Of a stretch of 64,000 nt of DNA, positions 61,197 through 64,000 are shown one piece after another. Under the pieces are notes generated by a model, which made no database searches, was not told where the DNA came from, and worked only from the letters and a program-made list of their open reading frames with translations. The position numbers were made by a program, and so were the translations under genes. This DNA comes from Enterobacter soli ATCC BAA-2102 (GTDB taxonomy: Bacteria; Pseudomonadota; Gammaproteobacteria; Enterobacterales; Enterobacteriaceae). The DNA lies in the NCBI RefSeq assembly GCF_001654845.1, contig NZ_LXES01000048.1:1-64000 (forward strand). The letters run 5' to 3'. Positions within the stretch are counted from its first letter, which is position 1. Each line of letters begins with the position of its first letter.

Positions 61197-61233
61197 CAGA
61201 AAAGTGTTTCTAATTTCAAAACATCGGTTTATT

Positions 61234-61485
61234 TTAGTGAGACTCACCCTGCGGTGTGAATCGTAACTCGATTAGTGCAATGGCTTTCTGGATAGCACGG
61301 AGCGTAACCGGGTCTGCCGCAGCAGGATGGCTGGTGAAATCGATGGTTTTCAGTTGGCTGGACATTTTTTCGCGCACTTCAACCGGCGCAATCACGTCCA
61401 GCACATCAAGGATTTGTTTGATAACCAACTGACATGCAACGACGTCAGACACCAGTTCCTGATCGGCGCTCAGGTTTTGAGACAT
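61234..61485 (-). CDS. yecJ: DUF2766 family protein YecJ
   Basis: An 83-residue protein nearly identical to E. coli YecJ (ADQELVSDVVACQLVIKQIL; FTPQGESH at the end). Function is unknown. It lies downstream of azuC on the same strand, as in E. coli, after a terminator. Confidence 0.95.
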   Translation of the reverse strand: MSQNLSADQELVSDVVACQLVIKQILDVLDVIAPVEVREKMSSQLKTIDFTSHPAAADPVTLRAIQKAIALIELRFTPQGESH

Positions 61486-61562
61486 AGGCTTTCTCCTTAT
61501 TTAAAGGCAGCCATAGTAGCAAAACGAGGGCCCTTTCATCTCCCTCTCGTCGTTTACAGGCA

Positions 61563-61590
61563 TAAAAAAACCTGCCGAAGCAGGTTTTTC
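61563..61590 (-). terminator. Terminator of azuCR RNA
   Basis: On the minus strand AACCTGC-TTCG-GCAGGTT is followed by TTTTT. It lies three bases past the azuC stop codon and would end an RNA of about 150 nt started at the azuC promoter. Confidence 0.9.
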
Positions 61591-61718
61591 CATCAGAACA
61601 TAGCACCCGGTGGTACGTCTTTAAATGTGTTGCAGTAGTTAGCCCACATGCTTTTCAGGATTTTGCGCAGTTTCATTGTGATGCTCCGGTAATTTGTTAT
61701 GCAGGTGTTATCGTCAAT
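61570..61718 (-). ncRNA. AzuCR dual-function transcript
   Basis: The predicted RNA runs from a start near 61718 to the T-tract of the terminator near 61565, about 150 nt, close to the 164-nt E. coli AzuCR. It contains azuC with a leader of about 42 nt. The antisense pairing region described in E. coli was not verified here. Confidence 0.65.
61593..61676 (-). CDS. azuC: Small membrane-associated protein AzuC (27 aa)
   Basis: A 27-codon frame starting MKLRKILKSMWANYCN and ending DVPPGAMF matches E. coli AzuC (28 residues, MKLRKILKSMFNNYCK...) in sequence and gene position upstream of yecJ. In E. coli, AzuC is a small amphipathic membrane protein linked to glycerol-3-phosphate dehydrogenase, and its RNA (AzuCR) also base-pairs as a regulatory RNA. 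Here the C-terminus is one residue shorter and F11-N12 is replaced by W-A. The ribosome binding site CCGGAGCATCACA precedes the ATG. Confidence 0.9.
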   Translation of the reverse strand: MKLRKILKSMWANYCNTFKDVPPGAMF

Positions 61719-61724
61719 GCGCTT

Positions 61725-61752
61725 ATAATATGACCACCATCACAAAAATCAA
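61725..61752 (-). promoter_or_regulatory. azuC promoter
   Basis: On the minus strand TTGATT (61747-61752), 16 bases, TATTAT (61725-61730) form a sigma-70 promoter with a start point near 61718. Confidence 0.65.
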
Positions 61753-61758
61753 TATTTT

Positions 61759-61774
61759 TGTGACCCATGTCACG
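61759..61774. promoter_or_regulatory. CRP site between azuC and MFS gene
   Basis: TGTGACCCATGTCACG matches TGTGA-N6-TCACA at nine of ten positions. Its centre is about 48 bp upstream of the predicted azuC start point. Carbon-source control of azuCR is known in E. coli; control of the MFS gene on the other side (117 bp away) is equally possible. Confidence 0.72.
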
Positions 61775-61890
61775 ATTATAAATCCACCAGTGCTACCAGT
61801 TTGTTAAGAAAAATCGCGGTAAATCCGTAAGTTACGAGCCTATAAATTCCAGTAAATTTTTATAATTTTTTTTGATACGGCAGGAAGAAA

Positions 61891-63309
61891 ATGAGTGAAA
61901 ACATAACCGGCAAAGAGAGTCGGGGCTTGTCGCCTGCGGCGCTGTTGGTTGCCGGTGCTTTCTTTATGGAGTTTCTTGATGGTACGGTTATCGCCACGGC
62001 GTTGCCGGACATGGCAAAAAGTTTTGGTGTGCAGGCGGTTGATCTTAACATTGGCATCAGTGCGTATCTGATTACGCTCGCCGTGCTGATCCCCGCCAGC
62101 GGCTGGATTGCCGACCGCTTCGGCGCACGCAAGGTATTCGCCCTTGCACTGGCCATCTTCACTCTGGCATCAGTATTTTGTGGCCTGTCGACGACGGTTG
62201 ATCAGTTCGTTGCCATGCGTGTACTTCAGGGGATGGGCGGCGCACTAATGGTACCTGTCGGCCGCCTGGCTGTATTACGTACCACACCAAAACACCAGCT
62301 TATTACCGCTATCGCCACGCTGACCTGGCCCGCACTGGTCGCCCCAATTATCGGCCCGCCGCTCGGCGGTTTTATTACCAGCTATGCCGACTGGCGCTGG
62401 ATCTTTTTCATTAATGTCCCGCTGGGCATCGCGGCCATTATTCTGGCGCTGAAGATCATTCCCGACCTTCATGAAGATGCCCGTCGGCCCTTTGATTTAC
62501 CGGGTTTTGTCGCCACAACGGTGGCCATGGTGAGCCTGGTGTACGCGATGGAATCCATGGGCGGGCAACATATGCAGGAAGGGCTGACGCTGCTGCTGTT
62601 AGCCATCGGCTCCGCCGCTCTGATCTTCGCCCTGCGCCATTTCCAGCGCGTGCAGTGGCCGATGATCCGCCTCGATGCGATGCAGGTGCCGACCTTTCGG
62701 GTCACGATGTACGGGGGTTCGCTGTTTCGCGCATCAATAAGTGCCGTCCCTTTCCTGTTGCCGCTGATGTTCCAGGTCGGGTTTGGCATGGATGCGTTTC
62801 ATTCCGGCCTGCTGGTGCTGGCGGTATTTGTGGGGAACCTGACGATTAAACCGGCAACCACGCCACTCATCCGCCGTTTAGGGTTTAAGCGCCTGCTACT
62901 GATCAATGGCGCATTAAATGTGCTGGCGCTGCTGGCCTGTGCGTTTCTGACCCCATACACACCCGTCTGGCTGATTATGCTGATCCTCTATCTGGGTGGG
63001 GTGTTCCGTTCGATTCAGTTTACCGCCGTAAGCACGCTGGCTTTTGCCGATGTTCCGTCAGCTCAGATGAGCTATGCCAACACACTGTTTTCCACCGCTA
63101 CGCAGCTTGCCGTTGGGCTGGGCATTACGCTTGGTGCAATTGGTATCCGTATTGGAGAAAAGGTCAGTGATGCCATCGGGATGGCGGCGCTCCCCGGCAT
63201 CAGCTTCCGGCTGGCGTTTGTGGTTATCGCGCTTATTTGCCTGGTAGGAATGTTTGATACTTTACGCCTGACCAAAGATGCAGGCAGTGCAGTGTCGGTG
63301 AAGAAATAA
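61891..63309 (+). CDS. MFS transporter, DHA2/EmrB-QacA type
   Basis: The 472-residue, 14-segment major facilitator is of the drug:proton antiporter type. Motif D1-like FFMEFLDGTVIATALPDMA in the first helix, motif A GWIADRFGARKVF and motif C GPPLGGFITSYADWRWIFFIN are present. It resembles MdtD-like proteins, but the substrate is unknown. The ATG at 61891 follows CAGGAAGAAA. In E. coli K-12 yecR and ftnA occupy this side of azuC. Confidence 0.88.
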   Translation: MSENITGKESRGLSPAALLVAGAFFMEFLDGTVIATALPDMAKSFGVQAVDLNIGISAYLITLAVLIPASGWIADRFGARKVFALALAIFTLASVFCGLSTTVDQFVAMRVLQGMGGALMVPVGRLAVLRTTPKHQLITAIATLTWPALVAPIIGPPLGGFITSYADWRWIFFINVPLGIAAIILALKIIPDLHEDARRPFDLPGFVATTVAMVSLVYAMESMGGQHMQEGLTLLLLAIGSAALIFALRHFQRVQWPMIRLDAMQVPTFRVTMYGGSLFRASISAVPFLLPLMFQVGFGMDAFHSGLLVLAVFVGNLTIKPATTPLIRRLGFKRLLLINGALNVLALLACAFLTPYTPVWLIMLILYLGGVFRSIQFTAVSTLAFADVPSAQMSYANTLFSTATQLAVGLGITLGAIGIRIGEKVSDAIGMAALPGISFRLAFVVIALICLVGMFDTLRLTKDAGSAVSVKK

Positions 63310-63375
63310 AAAAGCCCGATATTGCTTATCGGGCCTGTGATGCACACTGTTTGTCGGCCGGGTCATCCGGCCGAC
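63307..63375 (-). terminator. Terminator of the isomerase gene
   Basis: On the minus strand GCCCGATA-AGCAA-TATCGGGC is followed by TTTTTTATTTC (about 63307-63333). A second GC-rich stem, GTCGGCCGG...CCGGCCGAC (63353-63375), sits between it and the stop codon. The converging MFS gene ends inside the T-tract side. Confidence 0.78.
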
Positions 63376-63381
63376 ACGGGA

Positions 63382-64000
63382 TTAGCCAACAATCCCACGA
63401 ACAAAGGCTTCAATCTCTTTGTCCTGGCAGTTTTCGAAGAAGCACTGCTGGAAACGCTGGCCGGTTACGGCGGTTTTCACCAGCTCAGGATCGATAGCAC
63501 GCAGGGTATCCAGATAGTTTTCTTTCACCACAGCCGCTTTCACCTGATTCAGGATCCCGGCGTTACGCACCTGTGGCTCTTTACGCTCTGGCGGATAACC
63601 TTCTCCTTTACGGCCAGTAAAAGCTTTTTCGAAGATGAAGCGCACGTTCAGTTCGGCACCCCAGCCAAAGCCTTTGGCAAATGGCAGTGACAGCGCGTTA
63701 CCGTTGTTGATCTGTGAAAACAGGAATGCGTCAGCCGGGTCAATGCAATACCCGCAGATAACACCAGGGTGAATGTTCAGGGACATCAACGCGCCCTGCC
63801 CTGTGCCGCAGCCGGTCACAACGAAATCCACGGCTTTGGAATTCAGCAGAATGCTCGCCATAATCCCCAGATGGATGTAGGTCAGATGATGATCGTTTTC
63901 ATCACTCATCCCGACGTTATACACCGGGAAGCCTTTCTCATCGGCAACAGCGTTCAACTCGTTAAGGATGATGGCATTTTTACCTGCCTGGCTGTTTTCC
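63382..64000 (-). CDS. RpiB/LacA/LacB-family isomerase (5'-truncated)
   Basis: The frame runs off the window; 205 codons are seen, starting in ENSQAGKNAIILNEL, and about eight N-terminal residues are probably missing. The RpiB-type catalytic cysteine lies in VVTGCGTGQGA, and NIHPGVICGYC follows. The family interconverts aldose and ketose phosphates; the substrate of this longer subgroup (tail DKEIEAFVRGIVG) is not established. The TTG at 63957 is internal, not the start. Confidence 0.85.
   Translation of the reverse strand, partial: ENSQAGKNAIILNELNAVADEKGFPVYNVGMSDENDHHLTYIHLGIMASILLNSKAVDFVVTGCGTGQGALMSLNIHPGVICGYCIDPADAFLFSQINNGNALSLPFAKGFGWGAELNVRFIFEKAFTGRKGEGYPPERKEPQVRNAGILNQVKAAVVKENYLDTLRAIDPELVKTAVTGQRFQQCFFENCQDKEIEAFVRGIVG

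Noticed and set aside
1..64000. CRISPR array, rRNA, tRNA or insertion sequence
   Set aside because: No regularly spaced repeats, no tRNA-like cloverleaf near expected loci and no transposase frame were recognised; a covariance-model search was not possible here.

Overview
This is about 64 kb of chromosome from a motile member of the Enterobacteriaceae. Proteins are near-identical to E. coli/Salmonella counterparts, and most of the gene order follows the E. coli segment eda-edd-zwf ... ftnB-azuC-yecJ. The differences (no torYZ after cmoB, no yebB between ruvC and ruvA, no yecT after argS, extra transporters, an extra pilus operon) and the moderate GC suggest Enterobacter or a close genus such as Lelliottia or Leclercia. 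That placement is an inference; no rRNA or other typing gene is present.

Layout. 1-7.1 kb: central carbon metabolism (eda, edd, zwf, hexR, pykA), with a perfect HexR palindrome and a GntR-type operator. 7.1-12.1 kb: lpxM, mepM and the zinc importer znuA / znuCB around a Zur box. 12.1-17.4 kb: ruvB, ruvA, ruvC, yebC, nudB, aspS; the ruvAB LexA box is also the ruvC terminator hairpin. 17.7-24.9 kb: yecD, yecE, yecN, cmoA, cmoB, cutC, yecM, argS. 24.9-27.7 kb: an accessory pair, a GH105-type unsaturated glycuronyl hydrolase and a GPH-family sugar transporter. 27.9-50.5 kb: flagellar/chemotaxis block flhE-flhA-flhB, cheZ-cheY-cheB-cheR-tap-tar, then cheW-cheA-motB-motA and flhC-flhD. Between cheW and tar, where these genes are neighbours in E. 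coli, sit about 7 kb holding a five-gene archaic (Csu-like) chaperone-usher pilus operon and a divergent dicarboxylate/amino-acid symporter gene. 51.3-58.6 kb: uspC, otsBA, araFGH and a DJ-1/PfpI protein. 59.1-64 kb: ftnB, a DcuB-like antiporter, yecJ, the 27-codon azuC gene, a DHA2-type MFS pump and a truncated RpiB/LacAB-type isomerase.

How it works together. The flagellar master regulator flhDC has a 17-bp-spaced promoter with a CRP site centred near -71. The tar-tap-cheRBYZ operon keeps its own sigma-28 promoter immediately downstream of the inserted pilus operon, so the insertion probably leaves chemotaxis expression intact while placing adhesion genes inside the motility locus. That insertion is the most notable accessory feature. 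No integrase, transposase, tRNA, rRNA or CRISPR array was seen in the window.
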